Below, in pieces: positions 24,301 through 32,067 of a DNA stretch of 64,000 nt. Position numbers and translations under genes: made by a program. The notes under the pieces are model-generated. The model ran no database searches. It had not been told where the DNA came from and was given only the letters and a program-made list of their open reading frames with translations. Numbering within the stretch: position 1 is the stretch's first letter; each line of letters begins with the position of its first letter. The stretch is from Liolophura sinensis (Eukaryota > Mollusca > Polyplacophora > Chitonida > Chitonidae), in contig NC_088295.1 in NCBI RefSeq assembly GCF_032854445.1, forward strand, positions 87,441,836-87,505,835. The letters are read 5' to 3'.

Positions 24301-27300
24301 ACCTTTGAGATGCATGTCTCCTGTATCACACTTTCTGACCAAAATAAAAATCAGAACACTACTTTGCAGAAAAAACAATCCGGTGCAAGTGTCCTACTGT
24401 GTACAGGTTTTTATTCTTTTGAACAATTCAGCACACACTAGTGTGCATATGAACAGTGCAGTGCATAGAAAATTGTCAAATGAGTTTATGAACAGTCCAG
24501 TATATACAATTGTGCTTATCAACAGTTTAGCGCATTCAAATGTGCTTATGAACAGCCCAGTACATGCAATGTGCTTATGAACAGTTCAGTACATGCAATG
24601 TGCTTATGAACAGTTCAGCACATACAAGTGTGCAAAGGGGACAGTCCAGTACATACTATACTAGTGTGCATATGAAACAGTCCACTATATACAAGTGTGC
24701 TTATGAGCAGTGCAGTGCATACAAGTATGCTTATGAACAGTCCAGTACATACAAATGTGCTTCTGAAAAGTCCAGCACATAAAAGTGTGTATTTGAACAG
24801 TTCAGTACATACAAGTGTGCTTATGAACAGTCCAGCTCATTCAACTATACAGTCCAGTCCACACAGGTGTACATATGAACAGTTCAGCACAAACAAGTGT
24901 GCTTATGAACAGTCCAGCTCATTCAATTATACAGTCCAGTCCACACAGGTGTACAATATGAACAGTTCAGCACATACAAGTGTGCTCATGAACAGTTTAG
25001 TGCATACAAATGTGCTTATGAAAAGTCAGCACATACAGTACTAGTGTGCATATTAATAGTTCAGTGCATACAAGTGTGCCTATGAACTGTGCAGCACATA
25101 TTAGTGTGCATATGAACAGCCCAGTACATACAAGTGTGCTTATGAACAGTCCAGCTCATTCAAGTATGCAGTCCAGTCCATACAGGTGTACATATGAACA
25201 GTTCAACACTTACAAGTGAGCCAATGAAAAGTCCAGCACATAAAAGTGTACATATGAACAGTCCAGTACACACAAGTATGCAGCCCATAACAGTGTGCTT
25301 ATAAACAGTTCAGCTGCTTGTACTCCACACTACTTGTGTTCTCATGATCAACAGCATACCACACCTAAGCATGTGTCTACATGTATAAAGTGATAAGCCA
25401 CTGAAAAAAAGCTGTAAGACCAAAAGCTGTTGGTATAATGACAAACTGCACTTACAGACCTGTACATGTGTTTTATTTATTTATATGATTGGTGTTTTAC
25501 GCCGTACTCAAGAATATTTCACTTATACGACAGCGTCCAGCATTATGACGGGAGGAAACCGAGATGAGCCCAGTGGAAACCCACGACCATCCGCATGTTG
25601 CTGGAAGACCTTCCCATGTACAGCCAGAAAGGAAGTCAGCATGAGCTGGACTTGAACTCACATCGACCACACTGGTGAGAGACTCCTGGGTCATTACGTT
25701 GTGCTAGTACATTAACCGAGCCTCGAAGGCCCCCTATTGCGTTTAGTAGTTCAACACCTAAACCCATACTGCAGCATGTACACTGATGTATACATGTATG
25801 TATATTTTGTATTACGTGTACACATCTTACATGTCTGTGTAATACTGTCGTACATCAAATTTCAAAGCATGAGAATTGTCTAAGGCCAACAGGCTGAAAC
25901 TCCAAATGATTAGAAAATTACAGGGCACTTGTGAACAGCTGTTTTGTTAATTGTGTGATTATTGACAGGGTGAAGAGTTACAGAGAGGGAGCACAGATGT
26001 AAACTTGTACATGAAGGAAGTGTTATATGCAGCTGTTACTGCCCCGTGTACCGTCAATTGTTGTAAACCCATATCACAATATGCAGGGGTAAGGAAGGAC
26101 ACGTGGAGACTTACTATTGGCTTAACTGGTCACATGTGTGGGCCACAACTACCCTAGAGGGAAGCCCCATCATCATGCAGCCAGCCTATGATGTCCTAGC
26201 TCTAGGGCTTTTCTATATGAACCATTCAGGCTATGCTATTCTAACTTGCCCAGCTCCTGCTACTAGACTCATACTTTGGAGGGTACATGTATGCGTGACA
26301 ATATTCAAGAAAGCCTACTGTTAGAAGAGTTAACAATTATAATGCTGAGGTGTTAGCATGGGAACAGATGTGCCTGCGTGTGTGGTGGTGGGATTGGGGG
26401 TGGGGGGTGGGGAGGGTGGAGGACACAAAGGCAATGGCAAAGGCATAATGACACATATACCTTTACTTTATGATTGGTTTACCCATACTGAAATAACAAA
26501 AAATCATATAACAGTTTTCAGTAGAAACAAGTGTGGTGTAGACTTACAGTTTAACAAAATAATAATATTACTGCGCATGATTAATATCATCAAAGTTTAA
26601 AAATGGGAAGAAAGACAAACTAAACTATTCACGACATGGCCTGAAGCATTATCTGCTTTTGACATTTTTTATGTTTCTGGCTTATCAAATCTAGTAGTTC
26701 TGCATGGCTGGAGTTTGTTTGTGGCATGCACTGAGAAGTCCTCTACACATGTGTGTACATACACATTTTAGAAATCACAAAACTACAGTAATTTGCACAT
26801 TACTCCCTGCTTAACATTCTATAGTGTGACACTATTAAAGTACTCAGTGTGTACATCTGATTTGATCTGACTGGTGTTTTACGCTGTACTCAGGAATATT
26901 TCACTTATATGACGCTGACCAGCATTACAGTGGGAGGAAACCAGACAGAACCAGGGAGAACTCAGTGTGTACATGTATCACATTAAAATGATACACAGTG
27001 TACATGAAACCAAAAGAAACAGGAAAGTATAGTGTGAAATCACCCTTCAGAAAAGGTGTACACAAGTAGTTGTGAAAATATCAGCTCATGTCAGAGACAT
27101 GTCACTGAAACAAAATAAGGCCATTGCTCCACATCCTACTTGTGCAGTGTACATAATGTACAGTTAGCATGTAAGGTGCACAGACCCATGACAGACAATA
27201 CTTTAAGATCACACACTGTTATCTACCCATACACATACTCAACAGATGAATAAAACTTAAATATATGTACACTAATAAAACCATAAAATAGCTGAAAACT

Positions 27301-29013
27301 GCAACTGTGTGGGATATAAAATTGTGTGTGTCTCAACCATCAGCCAGGGCCAAGGCCTAGAGCTGTGCACATAGCTGCTACTTTCCATAACATGGGGATA
27401 CCCACAGTACATAAGCTGAGCCAATAAGGCCTTTCAACTGTCAATCCTGACTAAACCATCACAAAATAAATGCATTCATAACACAGATGAATTGATTTCT
27501 GAGTGAAAGTATCAGTTATTGTACGCAGCAACACAAGATCACTCACACCTGAAAAGTACCCACATATTCCTGTGGAAATAAATGGGGACTATAGTAAATG
27601 TCCACACATTTCATCAATGACTAAGTTGCCCAAATCTACAGTTAGCCTAAATCTGAGAGTTCTGTACATCTCAGAAAGAGATTCTGAGGTTTGTTTGAAA
27701 GACTGTACTATGTCCTCCTGAGACAATGTAAGTTACAGTGACACTTATGACACATACCCCACTCCCCAGCCCATGTACTGGCTGTTCACAGACCATGTAA
27801 ATAACAGGTGTCTTGACTTAAACACGCCATAAGAAATTATTTCTTCTCAATGTCTGATTTATTAAATACTAAAATAAAAAGTCAAGCAAATTAACGCACA
27901 AGGTCATACAGGCCTTTTGATCTGAGATCTGTTTAAAACTCTGGACACCCTCTGACTTTATCGTTTCACTCAGGCAGGTCTACAGACTTTACCACAATCC
28001 AAATATAACTCTGGACACCCTACTACTTTATTGCTTCACTCAGACAGGTCTACAGACCTTGCAAGAACCCAAATCTATTGTGAAAGCAAACAGTTGATCT
28101 TCATGTGATGGTCATCTTTAAAATTTTCCCAGTATAAAAACATCTGTTTTACGTAATCTGCTCTTAACTGGAAAATTAGGATAGGTCAGTAAGTTTTTCT
28201 TTCTTTCACCTTTTCAATAAAATTCTGCAGTTAAAATCAAACTGCACTGGAAATTAACAGTTTTTCTGGAGAAAAGCTCAATAAAAAGATTTGATTACTA
28301 GAAGGGATCTTTTACCTGGGTAGGAGTAACCCAAGCTATATTACAATTCTATATGGTATAAAGACAATCAAGAGATTCTTCAAAAATCAAAATTCAAAAT
28401 GATCCATCAATCACACCTACAAAATAATTAAGTGTTGAGGACACGCTGGAGCCTATATCTAATGGAACTGGTAACGTAGGAGAGCATGTTTCATATACTG
28501 ACTGAAAAACTGGCAGGCAGGTAGGTGACAGCACATCCTGGCACTTGCCATCTTACTTGTGCATACAGGCTTTAAGCTCTACAGGCCAGAGATTAACGCA
28601 TGTAGACTAAATGATAGGGTTACATGTCAGTATGTTTCAACTTCACAAATAACGACTTTGAGCTCTCCTCATTCACATTTTCTCAGCTTCAGATGCTCAT
28701 CTTCCTAGTGCGAATATACATTTATAAAAGAGTTCTATGAGTTGTTCTCTAACACAAGCCAAAGGACGATGACAGTTCATGTCGTTGTTGTTACCCGGGA
28801 ATCCCCGGCAACCCGGCTTCAGCCTCCTCGGTAATGTGGGCTGTTTCCCGGAGTTTTGAGCTTGAAAATAATCACGCATTATACCACAGCCTGTATACAA
28901 GTATTCAGCTAGTGGTGCGTGGTACCACTAAAATAAATTGTACCCAAAAAAACTGATCTTACCAGAAAAATAACACTGATCAGCAGAAACGTGCTCGCTT
29001 GGAGGGTCGCCAT
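229..29013 (-). CDS. PDIA5: PDIA5-like protein disulfide isomerase, multi-thioredoxin; 24 exons seen, 3' end outside window
   Basis: ER-lumen thiol-disulfide oxidoreductase of the PDIA5 (PDIR) family. Joining 24 exons gives 679 codons plus one base with no frame break. Residues 1-17 are a hydrophobic signal peptide; about 18-140 resemble the non-catalytic PDIR N-terminal domain, including VDCG and LCKKYKV; then thioredoxin domains with active sites at about W178-CGFC, W300-CGHC, W422-CGHC and W556-CGHC, each followed by a cis-Pro loop (GFPT, GFPT, GYPT, SYPT). A fifth domain starts in the last exon and stops at its Trp codon at the window edge. Linkers are Pro- and acid-rich. Vertebrate PDIA5 has three catalytic domains in about 520 residues, so this protein is enlarged. 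The family assignment rests on the N-terminal domain and on motifs such as LWEEDP-like PWEEDP and VVHIDS. No KDEL-type end is visible because the 3' end is missing. Assignment is firm; exact domain total is not known. Confidence 0.9.
369..1055. other. Intron, no feature seen
   Basis: AT-rich intron between exons 23 and 24 of the PDIA5-like gene. No repeat family or coding signal recognised. Confidence 0.6.
1056..1124 (-). CDS. PDIA5: PDIA5-like exon 23: end of thioredoxin domain 4
   Basis: 69 nt, phase 2 to 2. Encodes DGAFAFDYTGGRKDTDLISF then MK. Acceptor TGACAG; donor GTGATT. Confidence 0.85.
1372..1638 (-). mobile_element. SINE family 1, near full length
   Basis: TTTATTT tail at left, then the family core (GTACTCAAGAATATTT, GCCAGCATTATGGTGGGAG), then a tRNA-like head (TTGAACTCACAGTGACCG, GGGAGGCTCCTGGG) at right. 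Sense strand is minus. Confidence 0.8.
2072..2084 (-). CDS. PDIA5: PDIA5-like exon 22: 13-nt microexon
   Basis: TAAAATATTTCAA between a TTAACAG acceptor and a GTAAGT donor; codes I-K-Y-F-K with its neighbours. It has the same length, phase and position as exon 14. Confidence 0.85.
2379..2460 (-). CDS. PDIA5: PDIA5-like exon 21: thioredoxin domain 4, cis-Pro half
   Basis: 82 nt, phase 0 to 1. VSGSLAAVDATLDDALAAKY then SIRSYPT. Close to the VLAAVDAT segment of the second catalytic domain in vertebrate PDIA5. GTAAGA donor. Confidence 0.9.
2786..2853 (-). CDS. PDIA5: PDIA5-like exon 20: thioredoxin domain 4 active site CGHC
   Basis: 68 nt, phase 1 to 0. CGHCKAMKPDYGRAATSLKS then EG. GTGAGT donor. 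Confidence 0.9.
2967..3085. repeat. 28-bp tandem repeat, about 4 copies
   Basis: Units like TGACCTCATTGGTCAAGGGA CTGACATG in the intron between exons 19 and 20. Confidence 0.8.
3485..3686 (-). CDS. PDIA5: PDIA5-like exon 19: linker and first half of thioredoxin domain 4
   Basis: 202 nt, phase 0 to 1. Ends domain 3 (NDFVNFMKDP), then a Ser/Thr/Pro-rich linker, then NVNILTGKNFDSFIKEHKSV and LIMFYAP with a split Trp codon. The linker is longer than in the other domains. Confidence 0.9.
3687..4188. other. Intron, no feature seen
   Basis: AT-rich intron between exons 18 and 19 of the PDIA5-like gene; no repeat or coding signal recognised. Confidence 0.6.
4189..4317 (-). CDS. PDIA5: PDIA5-like exon 18: thioredoxin domain 3, rest of the fold
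   Basis: 129 nt, phase 0 to 0. VAFAALDCTTQVTVCTQHEV then TGYPTFKYFNYGKN. In domains 2 and 4 this region is divided into three exons including the microexon; here it is one. The Cys pair and GYPTF..YF.YGK resemble the last catalytic domain of vertebrate PDIA5. Confidence 0.9.
5106..5520. repeat. 51-bp minisatellite, about 8 copies
   Basis: Unit begins AAAAGATATGATTGGCTAAA and contains GACTGGCTAACTGATTTTG. Copies alternate ATTTTG and ATGTTG, suggesting a two-unit expansion. The flanking intron (4318-5105, 5521-6097) shows nothing else. Confidence 0.9.
6098..6168 (-). CDS. PDIA5: PDIA5-like exon 17: thioredoxin domain 3 active site CGHC
   Basis: 71 nt, phase 1 to 0. CGHCKKAKPEFMAAASTHKD then DPK. 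GTAAGA donor. Confidence 0.9.
6300..8030. repeat. About 86-bp satellite-like array, about 19-20 copies
   Basis: Unit contains TTCATGACTTCTCACACATC, ACACAGAGGCTATAACATTT and GGGCGATAAAAGACATTTCA. Copies are very alike; one shorter and one longer copy mark unequal exchange. Lies in the intron between exons 16 and 17. Confidence 0.95.
8263..8522. repeat. 21-bp minisatellite, about 12 copies
   Basis: Unit TCTTTACAATCAGCGACCAT G; the length is a multiple of three, so it reads open on both strands (MSLQSAT repeats). It is intronic, and the long ORFs are a by-product. Confidence 0.9.
8595..8734 (-). CDS. PDIA5: PDIA5-like exon 16: polyproline linker and first half of thioredoxin domain 3
   Basis: 140 nt, phase 2 to 1. 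Linker PKEPPPPPPPEPKWEE, then SDVHHLTEETFKPFLKKKKH and SLVMFYAP, ending in the split Trp codon. The same length and phase as exon 24. Confidence 0.9.
9121..9565. repeat. 40-bp minisatellite, about 11 copies, abutting the exon 15 donor
   Basis: Unit ATACTTCTATGTAGCCATAA TGTTAAACAGACTCAGTAAT. The last copy runs directly into the donor of exon 15; some units keep GACTCAC (donor GTGAGTC), others have GACTCAG. Confidence 0.95.
9566..9631 (-). CDS. PDIA5: PDIA5-like exon 15: end of thioredoxin domain 2
   Basis: 66 nt, phase 2 to 2. Encodes DGEFLYDFNERTADKLVEFM then K. Its GTGAGT donor is the first base of a 40-bp minisatellite that fills 9121-9565. Confidence 0.9.
9681..9808 (-). mobile_element. 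SINE family 2 fragment
   Basis: GAGTAAGTGAGTGATTGCTT, CAATTTTTCAGTCACATTAC and CTGCTTCACTGAGACGCC match the element at 16810-17176; the head is missing. Confidence 0.7.
9896..9908 (-). CDS. PDIA5: PDIA5-like exon 14: 13-nt microexon
   Basis: TGAAATATTTTAA between a TTACAG acceptor and a perfect GTAAGT donor. With the flanking bases it codes V-K-Y-F-K, exactly the strand after the cis-Pro loop (PTLKYFK in relatives). Domain 4 has a matching 13-nt exon. Confidence 0.85.
10160..10238 (-). CDS. PDIA5: PDIA5-like exon 13: thioredoxin domain 2, cis-Pro half
   Basis: 79 nt, phase 0 to 1. Encodes IDATLAALDSTKHKAGEKFE then VKGFPT. Donor CAG|GTGATC. Confidence 0.85.
10840..12580. repeat. Higher-order minisatellite: about 48-bp units in a 143-bp trimer
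   Basis: Monomers such as TAGATACATTCTCCTATGGT GTAAGTTCTGTTCAATGGGT TTT. Three monomer types (TGTGTCGATACA, TTGCGTAGATAC and GTGTTGATATTT) alternate with a 143-bp period over about 12 trimers. All reading frames look open because the array lacks in-frame stops. It is in the intron between exons 12 and 13; 12580-13376 holds a degenerate continuation to about 12900 and nothing else. Confidence 0.95.
13377..13444 (-). CDS. PDIA5: PDIA5-like exon 12: thioredoxin domain 2 active site CGHC
   Basis: 68 nt, phase 1 to 0. CGHCKKMKPEYVQAAAQLKE then DG. The same size as exons 8 and 20, which hold the same position in domains 1 and 4. Confidence 0.9.
13445..14459. other. Intron, no feature seen
   Basis: AT-rich part of the intron between exons 11 and 12; no repeat family or coding signal recognised. 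Confidence 0.55.
14460..14690. repeat. 21-22-bp tandem repeat, about 10-11 copies
   Basis: Units TGCTAATGGTATGGTAGAGG (C/T) and TGCTAATGGTATGTTAAAGG (T) alternate. Confidence 0.9.
14929..15065 (-). CDS. PDIA5: PDIA5-like exon 11: linker and first half of thioredoxin domain 2
   Basis: 137 nt, phase 2 to 1. Acid/Pro linker, then ESDVVHLTDDDFDDYLKSHS and SVLVMFYAP, ending with a split Trp codon. Confidence 0.9.
15438..15506 (-). CDS. PDIA5: PDIA5-like exon 10: end of thioredoxin domain 1
   Basis: 69 nt, phase 2 to 2. Encodes KGQMKMKYGGENNKDGIIKW then LK, the last strand and helix of the fold (the IVEWLK position of the family). Confidence 0.85.
15687..15779 (-). mobile_element. SINE family 1 fragment (tail half)
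   Basis: TTTATTTATTTATCTGACTG, AAGAATATTTCACTTATACG, GCCAGCATTACGGTGG. Confidence 0.7.
16124..16215 (-). CDS. PDIA5: PDIA5-like exon 9: thioredoxin domain 1, cis-Pro half
   Basis: 92 nt, phase 0 to 2. Encodes VLVGVDVDKPHQFQLRMDYN then ITGFPTIYYFE, with the GFPT cis-proline loop. GTAAGT donor. Confidence 0.9.
16600..16809. repeat. 36-bp minisatellite, left part
   Basis: Unit GTGAACTTCTGTGTTAAGGT AGGCTTTGAAGTTCAA. It continues at 17177 after a SINE insertion. Confidence 0.9.
16810..17176 (-). mobile_element. SINE family 2, near full length, inserted in the 36-bp array
   Basis: On the minus strand it starts with a tRNA-like head (box A-like TAGTTGGTAGAGCGTCTGC, box B-like GGTAGTTCAAGGATC) and ends in a GAGTGAGTGAGTGCTT-side tail. 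Flanked by GGTAGGCTTTGA (16798-16809) and GGTAGACTTTGA (17177-17188), 11 of 12 bases alike, a likely target-site duplication taken from the array unit. Confidence 0.75.
17177..17812. repeat. 36-bp minisatellite, right part, about 18 copies
   Basis: The same unit as 16600-16809 with subtypes (TTAAGGTATGCTTTCAAATC, GGGTGTTCAGGTATACTTTC). Since 36 is a multiple of 3, both strands read open for over 200 codons, but this is intronic. Confidence 0.95.
17847..17914 (-). CDS. PDIA5: PDIA5-like exon 8: thioredoxin domain 1 active site CGFC
   Basis: 68 nt, phase 1 to 0. Completes Trp, then CGFCKRLKPDFSAAATEVKG and QA. The CGFC site differs from the CGHC of the other domains; vertebrate PDIA5 also has a non-CGHC first site. 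Confidence 0.9.
17915..18669. other. Intron, no feature seen
   Basis: Intron between exons 7 and 8; no repeat or coding signal recognised. Confidence 0.6.
18670..18730 (-). CDS. PDIA5: PDIA5-like exon 7: thioredoxin domain 1, first half
   Basis: 61 nt, phase 0 to 1. Encodes AFYKLLKKEKSPLLVMFYAP and the first base of the active-site Trp codon, which is split T|GG by the intron. GTAAGT donor. Confidence 0.9.
18940..19065 (-). mobile_element. SINE family 1 fragment
   Basis: TATTTATTTGATTGCTGTTC, CAGGAATATTTCACTTATAC, GACAGCATTATGGTGGGGG. Confidence 0.7.
19080..19800. repeat. 28-30-bp minisatellite with repeated exon end and splice donor
   Basis: Unit ACCTGAGGGCTGTCTATATG AACCACGT, about 17 close copies from 19320, preceded by about four 59-bp degenerate double units. 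Read on the minus strand each unit is the end of exon 6 plus CAG|GTACGTGG. Confidence 0.95.
19801..19893 (-). CDS. PDIA5: PDIA5-like exon 6
   Basis: 93 nt, phase 0 to 0. Encodes SMVNFLLDPTGDLPWEEDPT then AQDVVHIDSPQ, the linker into the first thioredoxin domain. Its last about 20 nt plus the GTACGTGG donor are repeated many times in the adjoining intron (19320-19800). Confidence 0.9.
20152..20197 (-). CDS. PDIA5: PDIA5-like exon 5
   Basis: 46 nt, phase 2 to 0. Encodes KDGEYNKDYDRKITVK, matching the YQDGxFHxEYNR..T segment of the family. Perfect GTAAGT donor. Confidence 0.85.
20597..20662 (-). CDS. PDIA5: PDIA5-like exon 4
   Basis: 66 nt, phase 2 to 2. Encodes GEAKKLCKKYKVAPSSVDFR, corresponding to the family's RKLCKKMKV segment. 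GTAAGT donor. Confidence 0.85.
20676..20905 (-). mobile_element. SINE family 1
   Basis: TTATTTATTTGACTGGTGTT, ACTCAAGAATATTTCACTTA, GCCAGCATTATGGTGGGAGG, then GAACTCACAGCAACCGG of the head. Confidence 0.8.
21107..21194 (-). CDS. PDIA5: PDIA5-like exon 3
   Basis: 88 nt, phase 1 to 2. Encodes YLAILKQVAEEMKGKATLLL then VDCG, the helix and strand of the non-catalytic domain that normally end in VDCGD. TTTCACAG acceptor and GTGAGT donor. Confidence 0.85.
21245..22560. repeat. 40-bp minisatellite with internal 588-bp duplication
   Basis: Unit GAGAGTGACTGTTAATACAA GAGTATGACACTAAAATGTA. The block 21446-22033 recurs at 22034-22621 with a constant offset of 588, including a half SINE. Remnant units continue to about 22945. 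Confidence 0.95.
21973..22033 (-). mobile_element. SINE family 1 tail, cut by the 588-bp duplication
   Basis: Matches 22561-22621 base for base over TCTATTTATATATTTGACTG onward, then ends abruptly in array sequence at CAG. Confidence 0.85.
22561..22825 (-). mobile_element. SINE family 1, full length
   Basis: Tail, core and tRNA-like head to AACTGAGCCACAGAGGCCCC. On the minus strand the head reads GGGGCCTCTGTGGCTCAGTT, then a B-box-like GTGAGTTCAAG. Confidence 0.85.
23150..23276 (-). CDS. PDIA5: PDIA5-like exon 2: start of N-terminal non-catalytic domain
   Basis: 127 nt, phase 0 to 1, bounded by TTTTCAG and GTATGA. Encodes SSLISEVDDVKDFKKILRTK followed by NVMVIFVKS, which matches the PDIR N-terminal domain pattern (SLIE..SDPKDLKKLLRT..NVLVLY in vertebrates). 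Confidence 0.85.
23405..23640 (-). mobile_element. Dispersed repeat related to SINE family 2
   Basis: CGTCATATGATGAAGAAGAG TCATTATGG, CCAGACATGACACC and CTCAGTGCTAAGTGTCCAG resemble 30595-30860. Confidence 0.5.
24440..25310. repeat. About 30-bp degenerate minisatellite
   Basis: Units such as CAAGTGTGCTTATGAACAGT CCAGTACATA with many variants; flanked by a diverged duplication (23948-24080 and 25312-25434). Confidence 0.85.
25470..25733 (-). mobile_element. SINE family 1, full length
   Basis: TTTATTTATTTATATGATTG to GCCTCGAAGGCCCC, with all family blocks. Confidence 0.85.
26860..26965 (-). mobile_element. SINE family 1 fragment
   Basis: CTGACTGGTGTTTTACGCTG, CAGGAATATTTCACTTATAT, ACCAGCATTACAGTGGGAGG. 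Confidence 0.7.
26966..28962. other. Part of intron 1, no gene seen
   Basis: AT-rich; a two-copy 69-bp-scale repeat (CTCTGGACACCCT...CAGGTCTACAGAC) at about 27940-28078 is the only structure noted. Confidence 0.5.
28963..29013 (-). CDS. PDIA5: PDIA5-like exon 1: start codon and signal peptide
   Basis: ATG at 29013 opens 17 codons, MATLQASTFLLISVIFL, a short n-region followed by a hydrophobic core, and ends in phase 0 at a GTAAGA donor. No upstream in-frame extension is needed. It joins in phase 0 to exon 2, 5.7 kb away. Confidence 0.75.
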
Positions 29014-29565
29014 CGTGCCACGTTTGTTGTAAGGGGTCTTGTAGTTGGGCAGCCTACGATGACATGGGGCGCCCAAGAGGGGTCTCCGTGTATTCGGCAG
29101 TTTACCCGGAACTGCACAATCGCACCTCGCGCTGTGAACACCTTACACCCAGGATATCGGTATTTAAGCTAGATGCAGGTATTACCGCCCTGACTGCACA
29201 CATGTCTATTGTACGGTTTAACGACGTGCAAGGCCTATATCATTAAACATCAGAAAGCATGTTCTCATTTGAATTCGACTAGGTCAGTACATTACAACAT
29301 ACTAGCTCCACATACATCTAAACCTTCGCTAATACTACGGGGTAACACTGGCGAAGGCGTCGAGATATGTAGAACAACAAACAAACAAAACAGAAATCAT
29401 GGGAAGAAAGTCGATTGCTTAAATTTTTAGCTTTGTATATCCTGTTTTGTCCGTTTTCCCTATATATATATAGGCCTATACTCATAGGCCAACATCTAGG
29501 CACTGTAAGCCTAAACACCAATCTAGGACCTGCATGTACCCGATTGCAGGGGTGAACCACCAAAA

Positions 29566-29742
29566 CCTTTATTTATTTATTTATTTATTTATTTATTTGA
29601 CTGATTGCTTTTATACGCCGTACTCAAGAATATTTCACTTATGCAACGGCGGCCAACATTATGGTGGTAGCATACCTGTCAAAGCCCGCGCATAACCCAT
29701 GACTATCCGCAGGTTGCTGGCAGACCTTCCCACGTACCCCAT
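29566..29742 (-). mobile_element. SINE family 1, head truncated
   Basis: A long (TTTA)n tail, then TACGCCGTACTCAAGAATAT, GGCGGCCAACATTATGGTGG, GGTTGCTGGCAGACCTTCCC. Confidence 0.8.
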
Positions 29743-30594
29743 GCAGAATATGAAACACATTAATGTAAGTTGCCTCGCTTTATATGACATCAAAGTGGCC
29801 CTGGTTCATTCATCAGATTGTGGAGTTCAATGATGTCACAAAAACAGTAACAATGTTTAAGACTAGAATGACGAGGATCCTCAATGACGTCAGGGCGTTC
29901 TGATAAAAAAGAAGAGCAATGGACATTTTTCGTACAACAGTACAATAAAGTTATATTAAAATTATATTAATATTAAATTATTTATATTAATTTTCACGAA
30001 GAAAACTTACAGTCTTACACAAGAGCGTTCACAAGGAAAGCCTGTTGACAAAAAATTGCAAAAATATTTGAAAGCTATGTACTTCACCGACATCATTTAC
30101 ATGTATGTTTTTATTATGATTGTTATTGGCATGGGTTGAGAAAAAAAAATTAAGATTGAATAATTAGAATCACCCCAGCTTGTCAATCTCGTCTTAACCA
30201 GTTGCATTTATGCACTTTCGCAGTTTCATATTGTATTATTTATATATTTATTCAAACCGAGTTGTGGTAAAATGCATTTGAAACACTGGTTTCTACAATC
30301 GCCTTTTCACAGACTCCATTCGAAGTGCATGTACATATAAGTGTGTAGGTGTGTAGAGCTATAAATGAATGCATGTCCCGAATGGGCCTTGAAGCGAACT
30401 GTTTCAAGCCAAAAATACGAATGTCACTTCGGTACCCAGCGGACCCCAACATACTGCCGTAGAATCCAAAATGTCGCAAACAGTTAACTGCACGGTTTGG
30501 AAAATTCTATTAAAAATCGATTCCGTTTATCTAGTGTTTAATGGTGTTTTAACCTCATTTTAATGTCTTTTTGCATATGTGTACATGTAGGTCT

Positions 30595-30860
30595 ATGTAA
30601 GTTTTTTGGTTTTACATCGTAACAGTTCATATGACGCCTGGGAGTCATTAAAAGTACGTGTACCTAAACTCCGTCTTCTTGTAGCAGGGCAAGTAGCCTA
30701 CATGTCATGATGCTTCTGCCGCCCAAGAAGCATCATGCCGAAGATACCAGACACGACACCGGGTCAAGCAGTCCTGATCCCGTGCTCTAACCTCTCAGTG
30801 CTCCGTGCCGAGCAAGGCAGCAGCAAGAACCATTTTACAGGCTTTGGTATCATCAGAACC
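30595..30860 (-). mobile_element. Dispersed repeat related to SINE family 2
   Basis: TTCATATGACGCCTGGGAGT CATTA, CAGACACGACACCGGG and CTCAGTGCTCCGTGCCGAG parallel 23405-23640. Confidence 0.5.
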
Positions 30861-31152
30861 GGGTTTGATTCCATTATGCCCTTCTCTTGCTGCTCGCAAA
30901 TTATTACGCGTAAAACACCAATCAAATAAACATATAATTACGTCCTCCGTCAGAAAATCTCCTCTTATTCAAGGAAAGCCACCACAATCTCGATTGATAA
31001 TAACCGCCAACAGTCTTGGGTTATCTTTGATAGAGTCAACATTCACACAAATCATGCGCCCATCGATAAATCAACCGTAAGGTTTCAACTTATCACAGCC
31101 GTCTATAATACATGTATGCCCCCCACCCCCCCTAAAAAAAAAAGAAATAGTT

Positions 31153-31320
31153 TCGAGGCCTCCGTGACAGAGTGGTAAGCGTGCCAGCGCGGCGCAATGG
31201 CCCAGGAGCCTCTCGCCAATGCGGTGGCAGTGAGTTCAAGTGGCTTCCTCTCTGGGTAGACGTTCGTGGGAAGGTCTGCTATAACGACCTGCGGTGGTCA
31301 TGGGTTTCCCCCGGGCCCAG
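31153..31320 (+). mobile_element. SINE family 1, plus orientation, tail missing
   Basis: The tRNA-like head GAGGCCTCCGTGACAGAGTG GTAAGCGTGCC and GCAGTGAGTTCAAG are on the plus strand, followed by part of the core up to GGTTTCCCCCGGGC. Confidence 0.8.
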
Positions 31321-32067
31321 TTTCATGAAGCTCTCTTATAACATTACGAGCTCGCAACTACCATGACGACCTAATGCCTACAGTAATGGTTGCCGTGGAA
31401 GTTAAGTTGCCTTTGGCAAAATACATGTAGGATCGGCGTTCTAAAGAACAATAGCTTATCCTAAGTTCCACCAGGGCTGAATGAAGTATTCGACCTAAGT
31501 CTCACACTTATATCTTAAATTCGCTCTTCGCTTCCACTCTGGAAGTTCTCATGGTACATCAATGAGAGGCCGTGTGGTTGCCATGACTGTTGTATTGGAG
31601 ATTGCATGTCAACGATACGGGCGGGTCAGCATGCGTGCTGTATTTTGTTTATTTTACTAAATCTTTTTTTTAACCGTTCATATTTCTGTTTCATATTTCG
31701 AATCCGTTTATTAATATGCACATCTCGTTGATAATGGCAATTTATATACATTGCGCGCCTATATGTCGATTTTACTCTTACTAATAGCGATTTCATCTTT
31801 TCGCCACGATATGACAAATATTGCCGATGTGGCATTAAGCCATAATCATTCATTCATTCATTCATTCAAAAGAAAACATAACTTGAATTCTTTAGTGATC
31901 GCACACAACTAAATAGTTGCATCTAAAATCCACTGATTTTTTTCAAAAAAAGTTCATAGGACTAAGTAAAATATTTTAATTCTACGGTAATCTCTTCAGC
32001 GCCAATGATCTCATAAGTTCTTTTATCAACTAGGTATATACGATCACTAAGATCCTGTAAATAGCTG

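Noticed and set aside
29014..29025. ER-stress element half site (ACGTGG) just upstream of the PDIA5-like start codon
   Set aside because: Only the core is present, without a correctly spaced CCAAT, and it probably lies in the 5' UTR.
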